Below, one piece after another: positions 8,021-16,793 of a stretch of 64,000 nt of DNA (position 1 is the stretch's first letter; every line of letters starts with the position of its first letter). The translations under genes and the position numbers were made by a program. The DNA is from JBAXXL01 sp038206725. Its GTDB lineage: Bacteria > Bacteroidota > Ignavibacteria > Kapaibacteriales > UBA2268. The stretch is from contig JBBRAO010000005.1 of the NCBI GenBank assembly GCA_038206725.1, positions 1 through 64,000 of the forward strand, written 5' to 3'. The notes below the pieces were generated by a model that made no database searches, was not told where the DNA came from, and saw only the letters and a program-made list of their open reading frames with translations.

Positions 8021-8566
8021 ATGGGAACACAAAGGCTTTTTATCGGGACATCAATTCCAGAAAAACTTGTAGCAAAACACTACGAGGAAATTCAAAATAA
8101 ATTCAACGAGGTTTGCACAGGCAAATGGGTTGAATTGAACAATATGCACTTTACCTACAAATTTTTAGGCAACGTTGAAGAAGATTTAATTCCTGATATC
8201 AAGGATGCGCTTAGCTTCGCTCTTACAAAATACGATGCTCCTATCTATTTGAATAGCTTACGATGTATGCCCAATTTAGATAATCCAAAAATACTTTACA
8301 CGAGTATTTTTTCTCCGGGATTGTTGGTTCACAAGATATATGACAGAATCGAGGATGTGGTAACGACTAAATTCGATATTAAGCCTGAGTTTAAGAAATA
8401 TATGCCACATATGACTTTATGCCGTATAAAAGAAACCACGCCCGAGTTTGCAAAACGACTTGAAGAGTGGACCGATTTTAGAATGGGGCATTTAAAGTTT
8501 TTCCGTGTAAATTTGTATTCAAGCCAATTGACCCAAGAAGGGCCTATTTATAAAATTATAGAATAA
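8021..8566 (+). CDS. thpR: RNA 2',3'-cyclic phosphodiesterase (2'-5' RNA ligase family)
   Basis: A 181-aa protein, the usual size for ThpR. Two HxTx motifs of the 2H phosphoesterase superfamily are visible, HFTY near residue 44 and HMTL near residue 129; the two histidines catalyse opening of 2',3'-cyclic phosphates at RNA ends. The N-terminus (RLFIGTSIP) is also typical. It is followed 8 nt later by the MoxR gene and is likely co-transcribed with it. Confidence 0.85.
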   Translation: MGTQRLFIGTSIPEKLVAKHYEEIQNKFNEVCTGKWVELNNMHFTYKFLGNVEEDLIPDIKDALSFALTKYDAPIYLNSLRCMPNLDNPKILYTSIFSPGLLVHKIYDRIEDVVTTKFDIKPEFKKYMPHMTLCRIKETTPEFAKRLEEWTDFRMGHLKFFRVNLYSSQLTQEGPIYKIIE

Positions 8567-8573
8567 TCCGAAT

Positions 8574-9569
8574 ATGAGTAAAGAATTTACCGACATCGAG
8601 AGAATTGCACACTTAAAAGCATCTTTCGGTGAGATTAAAAATGAATTAAAAAAAGTAATTGTTGGACAAGATGAGACCATCGAAAACCTAATGGTTTCCT
8701 TATTTGCAAAGGGACACTGCCTGCTTATAGGTGTGCCCGGCTTAGCCAAAACATTGTTAATCAAAACATTAGCCGATATAATAGATTTGAGGTTTAATAG
8801 AATTCAGTTTACACCCGATTTGATGCCGGGTGACATAAGCGGTTCGGAAGTATTGGAAGATAATATATCAACTGGGCAGAAGAATTTTCGCTTCATAAAG
8901 GGGCCTATTTTCGCGAATATAGTTTTAGCCGACGAGATTAACCGTACACCTCCCAAAACGCAAGCCGCTTTACTTGAAGCGATGGAAGAGCACCACGTAA
9001 CAAATGCCGGGGAAACTTATTTCTTGGACGAACCTTTTTATGTTTTGGCTACTCAAAACCCTATCGAACAAGAAGGAACTTACCCACTACCGGAAGCCCA
9101 ATTGGACAGGTTTATGTTCAATATTTGGCTGGATTATCCAAGTGAAAAAGAAGAATTCGATATTGTTCAATCAACAACATCCGATTCAACCCCCTCTTTG
9201 AAAAAAATCCTTTCCGGAAGCGATATCATTGATTTTCAAAAATTAGTACGCCGCGTACCTGTTTCGGACCATATCATAAATTATGCCGTTAAGCTGGTTC
9301 GTTCAACACGTCCTGAAACCACAACTCACGAATTGGTAAAGAATTATATTTCTTATGGTGCAGGACCTCGAGCTTCCCAATATTTGATTTTAGGTGCTAA
9401 ATCGCGCGCCGCTTTACACGGTCGTTTTACTCCAAACGAAGACGATGTAAATTCAGTAGCTATTCCGGTTCTAAGACATCGTATAGTAACGAATTTCAAT
9501 GCGGAAGCCGAAAATGTATCCGTCAGCCAAATGATTACTACTTTAATCGAAAAACTCAGGGTTAAATAA
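8574..9569 (+). CDS. MoxR-family AAA+ ATPase
   Basis: A 331-aa ATPase of the MoxR group. Walker A is GVPGLAKT (about residue 47), Walker B is LADEINR followed by TPPKTQAALLEAMEE, and the sensor region is FYVLATQNPIEQEGTYPLPEAQ, cut here for length. MoxR ATPases act as chaperones that mature or remodel partner proteins, usually with DUF58 and VWA genes beside them. None of those partners is adjacent here; the next gene is a flavodoxin-fold reductase whose ATG overlaps this stop by one base. Confidence 0.9.
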   Translation: MSKEFTDIERIAHLKASFGEIKNELKKVIVGQDETIENLMVSLFAKGHCLLIGVPGLAKTLLIKTLADIIDLRFNRIQFTPDLMPGDISGSEVLEDNISTGQKNFRFIKGPIFANIVLADEINRTPPKTQAALLEAMEEHHVTNAGETYFLDEPFYVLATQNPIEQEGTYPLPEAQLDRFMFNIWLDYPSEKEEFDIVQSTTSDSTPSLKKILSGSDIIDFQKLVRRVPVSDHIINYAVKLVRSTRPETTTHELVKNYISYGAGPRASQYLILGAKSRAALHGRFTPNEDDVNSVAIPVLRHRIVTNFNAEAENVSVSQMITTLIEKLRVK

Positions 9570-10150
9570 TGAAAGTTGTAGCGTTTAACACAAGCCCCAG
9601 ACCCGAGGGCAATACCGCATATATGATTGAACAGGTTTTCGAGGAGCTCGACAAAGAAGGAATCGAAACCGAAATGATAAATATAGGGCAAGAACTGCTT
9701 TGGGGTTGTCAAGCCTGCGGAAAGTGCAGTCAAAACAAAAATATGCGCTGTTCTATCGATAGCGATATGATAAATACTTATGTAGAAAAAATGATTTCAG
9801 CAGATGGTATAATAATCGGCTCACCTGTTTACTTTGCCGGATTAAACGCTCAAGCGAAGGCTCTGATTGACCGCGCGGGTTATGTGATACGAGCTAACGG
9901 AAATCCTTTAAAACGCCGCGTAGGCGTTTCTTTGGCGGCTGTACGACGTGCCGGCGCAATACCTACCTTGGATGCAATCAACCATTTCTTTCTGATTTCC
10001 GATATGTATCTTGTGGGTTCATCGTATTGGAATTTTGCAATCGGAAGAAATGAAGGTGAAGTTGCCGACGATGTTGAAGGTATGCGCGCAATGCAAAATC
10101 TGGGTATGAATATGGCACACCTTATGAAGAAATTGAATATTGATAGTTGA
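9569..10150 (+). CDS. Flavodoxin-fold NAD(P)H-dependent FMN reductase
   Basis: A 193-aa protein of the NADPH-dependent FMN reductase / iron-sulphur flavoprotein group. It starts with the FMN phosphate-binding loop NTSPRPEGNT and has GSPVYFAGLNAQAKALIDRA, the isoalloxazine-contact segment. The cluster CQACGKCSQNKNMRC (residues about 50-65) resembles the compact Cys motif of iron-sulphur flavoproteins, which bind a 4Fe-4S cluster, so electron transfer is likely. Substrate is unknown. The TAATG overlap with the MoxR gene implies translational coupling. Confidence 0.8.
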   Translation: MKVVAFNTSPRPEGNTAYMIEQVFEELDKEGIETEMINIGQELLWGCQACGKCSQNKNMRCSIDSDMINTYVEKMISADGIIIGSPVYFAGLNAQAKALIDRAGYVIRANGNPLKRRVGVSLAAVRRAGAIPTLDAINHFFLISDMYLVGSSYWNFAIGRNEGEVADDVEGMRAMQNLGMNMAHLMKKLNIDS

Positions 10151-10187
10151 TAATGAGAAGAATATTAGCCGTCATAAATTTAAACTC

Positions 10188-10211
10188 GTTCCAAAGCTCC
10201 TGCTTTGAAAC
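10188..10211. repeat. CTCCTGC-loop hairpin repeat
   Basis: GTTCCAAAGC and GCTTTGAAAC form a stem with one mismatch around the loop TCCT. The same loop with different arms occurs at 26930 and 26979. It lies 38 nt after the reductase gene. Confidence 0.65.
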
Positions 10212-10230
10212 TCTTTATTTATAAGTCGAT

Positions 10231-10262
10231 ACGTCATTCTGAACGAAGTGAAGAATCCATCT
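10231..10262. repeat. Dispersed GAACGAAGTGAAGAATC repeat fragment
   Basis: The stretch containing CATTCTGAACGAAGTGAAGA is a sequence I recognise as widely dispersed in intergenic DNA of Bacteroidota-type genomes. It can form a short TTCT/AGAA hairpin. No second copy was seen in this window. Confidence 0.45.
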
Positions 10263-10314
10263 TTAAACGATTTTAAATAAAAAGAAAGAACCACCGTAAT
10301 TCGTTTTTGAAATT

Positions 10315-11688
10315 TTACGAATCTTTTTGCCCAGTCAAAAGAATCTCGATAATTCTCTCTTTTAATTTAATTTTTGTACCGTCGAATAATTCCTGGAGAT
10401 GAATTTCATCTGAATTTTCTTGTACAAATAACCCCCTATTAATAATTGGTAATTGAAATGCTTTAATATTAATAACAACACCATCCGCCAATTCATCTTT
10501 TATAATTATTTCGCTTCCTTTTTCGTTATATCCTTTAATTGTATCAGGATAAAATAGTTTTATCTCATCTATTTTATATCGAACAGCATAGGCCATCATT
10601 TGATATAAATCGTTTTGTGATATACCGTTTTTGGAATCTGTTTGATCGGAATAAATCATCTTATACTTTGTATCTGCAATTATCTTTTTGGAATCAGTTT
10701 CAATATATAAATCTGGTCTGATTGGGAAGATTTTGCTTTGATCCAGATATTTAGACGATTCTTGTGCTTTGGCTTTAACATCAGGTATTTCTTTATCAAT
10801 AAATCCAAATATAAAATCTTCAAATAAATATTCCATTGGAATTAAGAATGCAAAGAGTTTTAAATCGTTTTTGTACTCTAGCGAAATACTATTTTTCAAA
10901 AATAAATAGCAATAGTCTCTTACCGTTTCGAAATCACCGAACATTAGATTAAATTTGATAATTGAGCATTCTTCGGCTGTGGTTTTTTCATCACTCACTT
11001 CGTCAAGAATGAATAATATTTCCCCGAGATATTTTTTATTATCTGGATTGACTGTAACATTAAATAGAAGCTTTGTAACATATTTAATTATTCTATTGAA
11101 TTTATTGTCAACTACAAACTCATCATAAACACAGTTTAATTTATGCCACCTTCCTTTTACTATATTTTCATTAATATATTCATTAGTATTGAGACGACCT
11201 TTGATGAAAGATAGCTCCCTTTCTACTTCTTCATACTTCTGATATACGGAATTCAAAAGCAATTCTCTTGTATATTTTGAGAATAAGTATATTAATATCT
11301 CAAAGAAATCACTTTTTTTCCCACTTAATGTTGTTTGATAATTCGGAAATTTAATCTTCCTGCAGTAACTCAGCCACCATAAAATATGATTTTGGATGTA
11401 ATTTATTTGGGTATCTGAGTAGTCTTTTTCATCCTCAAAAAAAATCTTTGGAAAGAGATTAATTTTCTGCCCTTCAAAATGTATAACACCAACATATTTA
11501 TTAGATTTTAATTCCTTAGTTCGATGCAGAAACTGAAGGAATTGTTGCACATCCACCCTATCTGATTCATCATCTGGATAATAGGACGATTTCTCTCTTT
11601 TTTTCCAAATGTCATCTAAAAATAATTCCAAGCCCTCGAAAGAACCTTCAAATTCCTTTTTGTTTTGATATTCAAAGAGATTTATCAT
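10315..11688 (-). CDS. mcrC: McrC-like nuclease subunit of a modification-dependent restriction system
   Basis: A 457-aa McrC homologue. The start is taken at the ATG at 11688, which overlaps the mcrB stop as ATGA; a reading from 11715 would overlap further. The N-terminal half has the McrC beta region (LFLDDIW, KYVGVIHFEGQKINLFPKIF). The C-terminal half carries a PD-(D/E)xK nuclease core: IRPDLYIETD followed by IIADTKYKMIY (Asp, Asp and Lys). McrC associates with the McrB hexamer, stimulates its nucleotide hydrolysis and cuts DNA holding modified bases. About 165 nt of repeat-bearing DNA separates its stop from the convergent reductase gene. Confidence 0.88.
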   Translation of the reverse strand: MINLFEYQNKKEFEGSFEGLELFLDDIWKKREKSSYYPDDESDRVDVQQFLQFLHRTKELKSNKYVGVIHFEGQKINLFPKIFFEDEKDYSDTQINYIQNHILWWLSYCRKIKFPNYQTTLSGKKSDFFEILIYLFSKYTRELLLNSVYQKYEEVERELSFIKGRLNTNEYINENIVKGRWHKLNCVYDEFVVDNKFNRIIKYVTKLLFNVTVNPDNKKYLGEILFILDEVSDEKTTAEECSIIKFNLMFGDFETVRDYCYLFLKNSISLEYKNDLKLFAFLIPMEYLFEDFIFGFIDKEIPDVKAKAQESSKYLDQSKIFPIRPDLYIETDSKKIIADTKYKMIYSDQTDSKNGISQNDLYQMMAYAVRYKIDEIKLFYPDTIKGYNEKGSEIIIKDELADGVVINIKAFQLPIINRGLFVQENSDEIHLQELFDGTKIKLKERIIEILLTGQKDS

Positions 11689-13886
11689 AAAAGCCCGATT
11701 ACTTTTAATGGCCAAGAATCTGTTTCTATTGACAAACCTGCATTCACTAAAATTCCGCGTACCTCCTTTTCATCGTTCATAAAATATTCTAATAGAAGTG
11801 GAATCACTTTTTTGTTCATTCTTTCAACGAGATGATAATCATCTCCCATAAAATATGAATGCCCAATTTGGAAATCATAACCCTTTAGCTCTTTTATGCG
11901 CTTATTGATTTTCTGTAAAATTTCGACATCGTGTACTTCGCATCCTTCAATTTCATATTTCGGATACATTGATTCAAATTCGAATCTACGTCTAAGAGCA
12001 ATATCCAATAAAGCTATGGATTTATCCGCTGTGTTCATAGTACCAATCAAATGCAAATTTGACGGAACAATAAATTCTTCGCCAGAGGGTAGAGTACATT
12101 TCAAAGGAATCGCACCGTGTGAGCGTTTGTCCGGTTCGATCAATGTTATCAATTCACCAAACACTCTTGATATATTAGCTCGGTTAATTTCATCAATGAT
12201 TATTACGTAGTTTTGCTTATTTACTTTGCTAACATTTGTTTTACCTTTTTCTAAAAGTACTGCCATTATTGGGTCGTAATATAATTGGAGTCCGCCAATA
12301 ATATATTCATTACTTCCTTTATCATACATCTTTTTTAAAGTTTCAAGACTTAACGAATGTTTTGAATCGCCATCATTTTTTCTAAATTCAATTGATTTAA
12401 GGCCAATACCAGTAATATAGAAAGAAACTTTTTTCATTTTGACTTCAAGTTCATCAACTTCACCCAAACTCAATGGTAAAATATATTCATTTAAAACTTC
12501 ATCAAATTTCCTCTTAACATCATTTGGTTTTGAAGAGTCAATTATATTCTTCAAAGCTCTATCAGCTATCCTTTTAAAAGCACCATCCTTTCTTTCAAAG
12601 CATAAATCTCCATCGCTTTCCACATCGGGTCTTAATCCCTGAATGAAATCTTCATAGCTATAGTTCTGATGAAAGGTTATAAACTCGATTCTATCACCCA
12701 AATTACTATTGAAAACATTCAACGCTTCTGAATAATCTTTAATTACTCTGCATTCAATTATTTCAGCCGCCCTGAGAATTGTGTTATACGTCTTCCCTGT
12801 TCCGGGTGGTCCGTAAAGAATAGTATTTAAAGAGTAGGTTTTTTGAGGCATCATTATTTTTAGTAATCTTTGATAGTACTTATCAGTACTTGAATTCGCA
12901 TCAGGATACTTTGTTATGTCAGTTAGGGTTTTTACAGCTAAATTATCTTCTATTTTCCAGTTCCCTTTAATTTTCCAATCGACATTCCTACAACTTTTGA
13001 AATGCTCATAATTATCGTTAAAATAATAATCTGATGTTACTTCACCATAACCAACAAGTTCTTTCTGCCCTTTTTTGACGATAATTATATCACCAATAGA
13101 TATTGAATTCTTGAATTCCCAATTAGCCAGAGAATCATTCACTTTATTACTCGAAGTATTTTCCAATTCTTGTAATTTAGATGTTATTTCTTCCTTGGTT
13201 TTATAGTTATTTAAATCGCCTAATAGGCCCCAACCCAAAGCCATAATACCATTATTATAAAATTCATCCCACAGTTTTGCACCTTCTCCGGGTGCATAGA
13301 GCCAATATTTTTTTTCTTTCGATTCTGCCATATCTTTTAACCTTAAATATTCTTTTTCTGTTGCTTGAAAGTTAGTCCCTTGGTTACCGACTTTTAAATT
13401 AGATAATTCATCGATATTCTTAATCATTTCTTTTGTAATTGGTTTTGAGACCAAATTATGTGTTATCTTAATTTTGACTTGAGGAGATTTTTCATTAGTA
13501 TGATTATCCCTATAGTACTTAATCTCTGTTTCGTTGTCAAAATCTTCAAAAACTTCTGAAATTACTTCGGCTAATGCGTAGCATCCTGGATTTTCGCCTG
13601 TAACCCAGAGAATTATCTTATCCCCGGTTTTTATTATATTTTTATGATTTTTTACACTCCAAGTTTCAAGGGTATTATCTGTAATTGAACCAACAATGTC
13701 ATATATTTTTGGACTACCTTGGAAAATCCAATAATTAACATCTGTTTTGGTTGTTTTTTCCAACATCTGATATAATATATCTTGTGCCAATAACTTATGA
13801 TTCATATCTTTAAATTCAAGATTTTCAATTTTATTATTTATTAAATCTAATAGTTCTTGGTCATCATTAATGTATTTGTGAATCAA
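11685..13886 (-). CDS. mcrB: McrB-like AAA+ GTPase with EVE domain (main body of split mcrB)
   Basis: The 733-aa reading starts at an internal TTG; the frame is open upstream to 14111 and that part is coding, so the true gene very likely begins at 14655 and is broken by a frameshift. Domains in order: an EVE (PUA-like) domain at residues 35-110 (WIFQGSPKIYD, WSVKNHKNIIKTGDKIILWV), a second PUA-like module near 195-300 (YWLYAPGEGAKLW, IALGWG-type), then the McrB AAA+ core. Walker A is LYGPPGTGKTY near 357, Walker B is IIIDEINRANISRVFGEL near 560, and MNTADKS is the McrB guanine-binding signature. EVE domains read modified cytosines, so this is a modification-dependent defence GTPase working with the adjacent McrC. 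Confidence 0.88.
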   Translation of the reverse strand: MIHKYINDDQELLDLINNKIENLEFKDMNHKLLAQDILYQMLEKTTKTDVNYWIFQGSPKIYDIVGSITDNTLETWSVKNHKNIIKTGDKIILWVTGENPGCYALAEVISEVFEDFDNETEIKYYRDNHTNEKSPQVKIKITHNLVSKPITKEMIKNIDELSNLKVGNQGTNFQATEKEYLRLKDMAESKEKKYWLYAPGEGAKLWDEFYNNGIMALGWGLLGDLNNYKTKEEITSKLQELENTSSNKVNDSLANWEFKNSISIGDIIIVKKGQKELVGYGEVTSDYYFNDNYEHFKSCRNVDWKIKGNWKIEDNLAVKTLTDITKYPDANSSTDKYYQRLLKIMMPQKTYSLNTILYGPPGTGKTYNTILRAAEIIECRVIKDYSEALNVFNSNLGDRIEFITFHQNYSYEDFIQGLRPDVESDGDLCFERKDGAFKRIADRALKNIIDSSKPNDVKRKFDEVLNEYILPLSLGEVDELEVKMKKVSFYITGIGLKSIEFRKNDGDSKHSLSLETLKKMYDKGSNEYIIGGLQLYYDPIMAVLLEKGKTNVSKVNKQNYVIIIDEINRANISRVFGELITLIEPDKRSHGAIPLKCTLPSGEEFIVPSNLHLIGTMNTADKSIALLDIALRRRFEFESMYPKYEIEGCEVHDVEILQKINKRIKELKGYDFQIGHSYFMGDDYHLVERMNKKVIPLLLEYFMNDEKEVRGILVNAGLSIETDSWPLKVIGLL

Positions 13887-14064
13887 TTCATGAATTAAAT
13901 CAAGATAATGAACATACTTTTCATCCTTCTTTTCGGTTTCTATGCCAAGAAATGAACAATACTTTTTATAGTATGAATCTTTGTAAAATGCATATTTATC
14001 AGGGTTATGGAAGGTTAATAGAGTCCCAGCTGTACGTTCATCCTGATGATGTGAATGTTTTTCA

Positions 14065-14655
14065 TTAGCGTCTAACTCTATAAATTTGCAAGGTTTGTTC
14101 GCAATAATATTTTATTCTTTCAGCAAGTGGTTTGTTTTCATCAAATAAAACTTTTAAACATTCTCGGTATGGCTCCTGCCTTTCCTTAGCTAACGCAATC
14201 AAAACAGTTTTTGCATTGAAATATAGTAGATTCCCAAAGTCTATGCTCTTTATATTATCATATAAATCAGCGGCATAGACATTTAGTTTAGCTTTGTATT
14301 CAGCGAGTAATTCCCATTTATACACTTCATCTTCGAGCCCACCGGCTTTGATGTGTATTTTGTATTTCTTTATTAGATCAGCAACATTATCCGTTTCTTT
14401 GTCCTGTATTACAAAGTTAGGGCTGAGACTTTTCAACAATCTTTGAGCTTCATAAGTGTCAAAATCTTGATGAGATAAATAAACTTTGTTTGCATACTCA
14501 TTTGCTAAAGATATTATATATTTCGGTGGATATGTTTGATTATTAAATACTAAATCGAATTTCTTTGATCTAGCCAATGGGTATCTAATTCCATTTATGT
14601 TAAAATCCTTAATTGCGTCTAAAACGTTTTGCTCTGTAATATTATTCGGTATCAT
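14065..14655 (-). CDS. N-terminal part of split mcrB (ScoMcrA-head-like domain)
   Basis: A 196-aa reading that ends in RVRR at 14065. Residues 1-85 (ITEQNVLDAIKDFNING, FNNQTYPPKYIISLANEYAN) resemble the N-terminal head domain found before EVE or McrA-type modules in modification-sensing proteins; this match is from memory. Residues 95-185 (YKWELLAEYKAKLNVYAADL, LFDENKPLAERIKYY) look like the helical region that in homologues continues into HQDERTAGTLLTFHNPDKY. That continuation is present here but one base out of frame, between 14111 and 14065. So this is the front of mcrB, either truly broken or split by a sequencing error. Confidence 0.75.
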   Translation of the reverse strand: MIPNNITEQNVLDAIKDFNINGIRYPLARSKKFDLVFNNQTYPPKYIISLANEYANKVYLSHQDFDTYEAQRLLKSLSPNFVIQDKETDNVADLIKKYKIHIKAGGLEDEVYKWELLAEYKAKLNVYAADLYDNIKSIDFGNLLYFNAKTVLIALAKERQEPYRECLKVLFDENKPLAERIKYYCEQTLQIYRVRR

Positions 14656-14947
14656 AATTCATTCCTAAATTTTCAATTCGGCAACTTTACTGTAATCAAA
14701 CTTAGCACATTCTGTGCCGTAGTTAGTCACATACAAATCAATTTTGAAATAATTGAAAACAATTTATTAATTTTCTTATCCTTTAATTTTCAACATTCAT
14801 TTTCGCCCTTTCAGGGCTTCCATATCAAAAAGTTACACTTACCATAGGTTTCACCTACGGCTAATCATTTTAAACCGCTTCGCGGTTGGAAGAAAAACAT
14901 CCTATAATCCTAAAATCATTGAATCCTGATTCTGACAATGTATTACC
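14656..14947. other. Intergenic stretch with a cluster of unrelated short palindromes
   Basis: This gap between the mcrB promoter side and the miaB 3' end has no ORF I would defend. It holds at least three short hairpins of different sequence: GCCCTTTCAGGGC at 14805-14817, CCATAGGTTTCACCTACGG at 14842-14860, and AACCGCTTCGCGGTT at 14873-14887. All three are types I have seen dispersed in Bacteroidota-like genomes. Confidence 0.6.
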
Positions 14948-14980
14948 AACCTTCAGAAGGTGCGAAACCTTCTGAAGGTT
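14948..14980. repeat. AACCTTC(C/A)GAAGGTT-family double palindrome at the 3' end of miaB
   Basis: AACCTTCAGAAGGT, a short spacer, then AACCTTCTGAAGGTT. Same family as 53304, 57083 and 61545, with the inner base changed compensatorily (CAG/CTG for CCG/CGG), as expected if hairpin pairing matters. It touches the miaB stop codon and could end its transcript. Confidence 0.75.
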
Positions 14981-16302
14981 TATTCGCTCAATTCTCCAAA
15001 TAACGTTGCACTCGTAGCTTTTGTTATTCGGACATTTATCAAATCGCCTTGCTTATATGCGCCTGTTTCATTATTGAATATAACGACTTTGTTGGTTTTA
15101 GTTCTACCCTGCCATTCGGATTCTTTTTTCTTGCTCACTCCATCAATTAGAACTTCGTGAACTCTACCGACTTCGTTTTTATTCTTCTTTCTGGCAATCT
15201 CGTTTTGTAAATGAATTATCTCGCTTAATCTCCGACGTTTTGTCTCGAAGTCAACATCGTCTTCCATTTCAGCGGCTTTTGTTCCCGAACGCGGTGAATA
15301 ATTGAACATATATGCGCCGTCGTATTGAACTATTTTAAGCAATTCCAATGTGGCTTGGTGGTCTTCTTCCGTTTCCGATGGGAATCCTGAGATTAAATCA
15401 GTAGATAGTGCTATATCCGGCATTGCCTCACGGACTTTTCTGATTCTTTCTAAGTAATGCGCCACCGTATATTTGCGATTCATCAACTTCAAAATTTTGT
15501 CCGAACCCGATTGAATAGGTAGATGCAAATACTCGCAGATGTTTTCGTATTTCGCCATTACGGCTATCAATTCATCGCTCATATCGTAAGGGTGTGAAGT
15601 AACAAATCGAATCCTCATATTTGGAACAGCTTCGGCGGCTTGCACTAATAATTCGGGAAATTTAACATTTGCCTCTTTGTCAAAATAGCTGTTTACGTTT
15701 TGACCCAGCAGAGTTACTTCTTTAATGCCTTGTTTCTCAAGCCGTACCAAATCATCTAAAATTGCTTTTATCGGCTTAGAACGTTCGCGCCCGCGTGTAT
15801 ATGGCACAATACAGTACGAACAGAAGTTGTTGCAACCGCGCATAATGGATAACCAAGCGGAAAGCCCTTCTGTTCTGAGCGGAATAATATCGCTGTAAGT
15901 TTCAGTAGTGCTCAATTCGATTGCTATGCCGGGCGAATTGCTCAATGCTTGATCCAATAAAGCGGGCAATGAGCGGTATTCGTCCGGTCCAATTACTAAT
16001 CGAACTAAATTTTCCAATCTTATAAGCTTTTCGCCCAAACGCTCTGCCATACAACCCATAATACCTACTATAAGTTTTTTATTGGTCTTGCGTTTGAAAC
16101 CTTTTAAATGTTCTAATCTATGTAATATTTTCTGCTCCGCATTGTCACGTACGGAGCAGGTATTAAGCAAAATTACGTCTGCGATATTTATATCTTCAGT
16201 TATTTCATAGCCCGATTCTTTTAATATACCTCCTGCGATTTCGGTATCGTTTAAATTCATTTGACAGCCGTAAGTCTCAAAATATACTTTTTTTTCGCTC
16301 AT
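14980..16302 (-). CDS. miaB: tRNA-2-methylthio-N6-dimethylallyladenosine synthase
   Basis: A 440-aa radical-SAM methylthiotransferase of normal MiaB length. The N-terminal MTTase domain has YGCQMNLNDTE, CSVRDNAEQK and GCMAERLGE, giving the three Cys of the auxiliary cluster. The radical SAM motif is RGCNNFCSYCIVPYTRGRE (CxxxCxxC). The C-terminal 65 residues are a TRAM RNA-binding domain (EVLIDGVSKKKESEWQGRT). It adds a methylthio group to i6A37 of tRNAs, which supports accurate decoding. The start follows the TerB-like gene's stop by only 0-1 nt, so the two are an operon. Confidence 0.95.
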   Translation of the reverse strand: MSEKKVYFETYGCQMNLNDTEIAGGILKESGYEITEDINIADVILLNTCSVRDNAEQKILHRLEHLKGFKRKTNKKLIVGIMGCMAERLGEKLIRLENLVRLVIGPDEYRSLPALLDQALSNSPGIAIELSTTETYSDIIPLRTEGLSAWLSIMRGCNNFCSYCIVPYTRGRERSKPIKAILDDLVRLEKQGIKEVTLLGQNVNSYFDKEANVKFPELLVQAAEAVPNMRIRFVTSHPYDMSDELIAVMAKYENICEYLHLPIQSGSDKILKLMNRKYTVAHYLERIRKVREAMPDIALSTDLISGFPSETEEDHQATLELLKIVQYDGAYMFNYSPRSGTKAAEMEDDVDFETKRRRLSEIIHLQNEIARKKNKNEVGRVHEVLIDGVSKKKESEWQGRTKTNKVVIFNNETGAYKQGDLINVRITKATSATLFGELSE

Positions 16303-16785
16303 CTACTTTATCATTTCCATAAAATGGTCCACTACACCGGATTCCATAAATGAATGGTAATCGTGATGAATGATTCGACCAATCAGTTCAAGTTTTTGTA
16401 CTTCTTCTTCACTCATTCTGCATTGTAAGAATTTACCTGAAGAAATACCTACATAAACTCCGGCAAATAACAAAAACTTTTTAAAATCAGCCGCTTCCTT
16501 TGGATCCAACACTTTTAGATAAGTTGAAACATCTAGCAAACCATTTTTGATTTCAGCATCGCTGGCTAAAGTTACTTGGTCAAAATCATCTTCAGCAATT
16601 GAATTTAACAGTTCCTTTACGAAAGGAATATCAAACTTATTTGCAGATTGGTGAATGATTTTGACAGCGTCTAATTCTTTTTGGTCAATTTTACCATCTG
16701 TGCCTGCAACAGCACCCAAAACCCATTCTATTGAGCTTTTTAAGGTTTCCCACTGTTCGGCGGTATATAAACTTTTATATAACAT
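16303..16785 (-). CDS. TerB-like helical protein
   Basis: A 160-aa all-helical cytoplasmic protein with WVLGAVAGTDGKIDQKELDA, the acidic DGKIDxxE loop typical of TerB-fold proteins, which bind metal ions. The rest is divergent, and role is unknown. It is flanked tightly by the 1325-aa surface protein (8 nt upstream) and miaB, so it is probably translated from the same message. Confidence 0.6.
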   Translation of the reverse strand: MLYKSLYTAEQWETLKSSIEWVLGAVAGTDGKIDQKELDAVKIIHQSANKFDIPFVKELLNSIAEDDFDQVTLASDAEIKNGLLDVSTYLKVLDPKEAADFKKFLLFAGVYVGISSGKFLQCRMSEEEVQKLELIGRIIHHDYHSFMESGVVDHFMEMIK

Positions 16786-16793
16786 AAAGCAAC

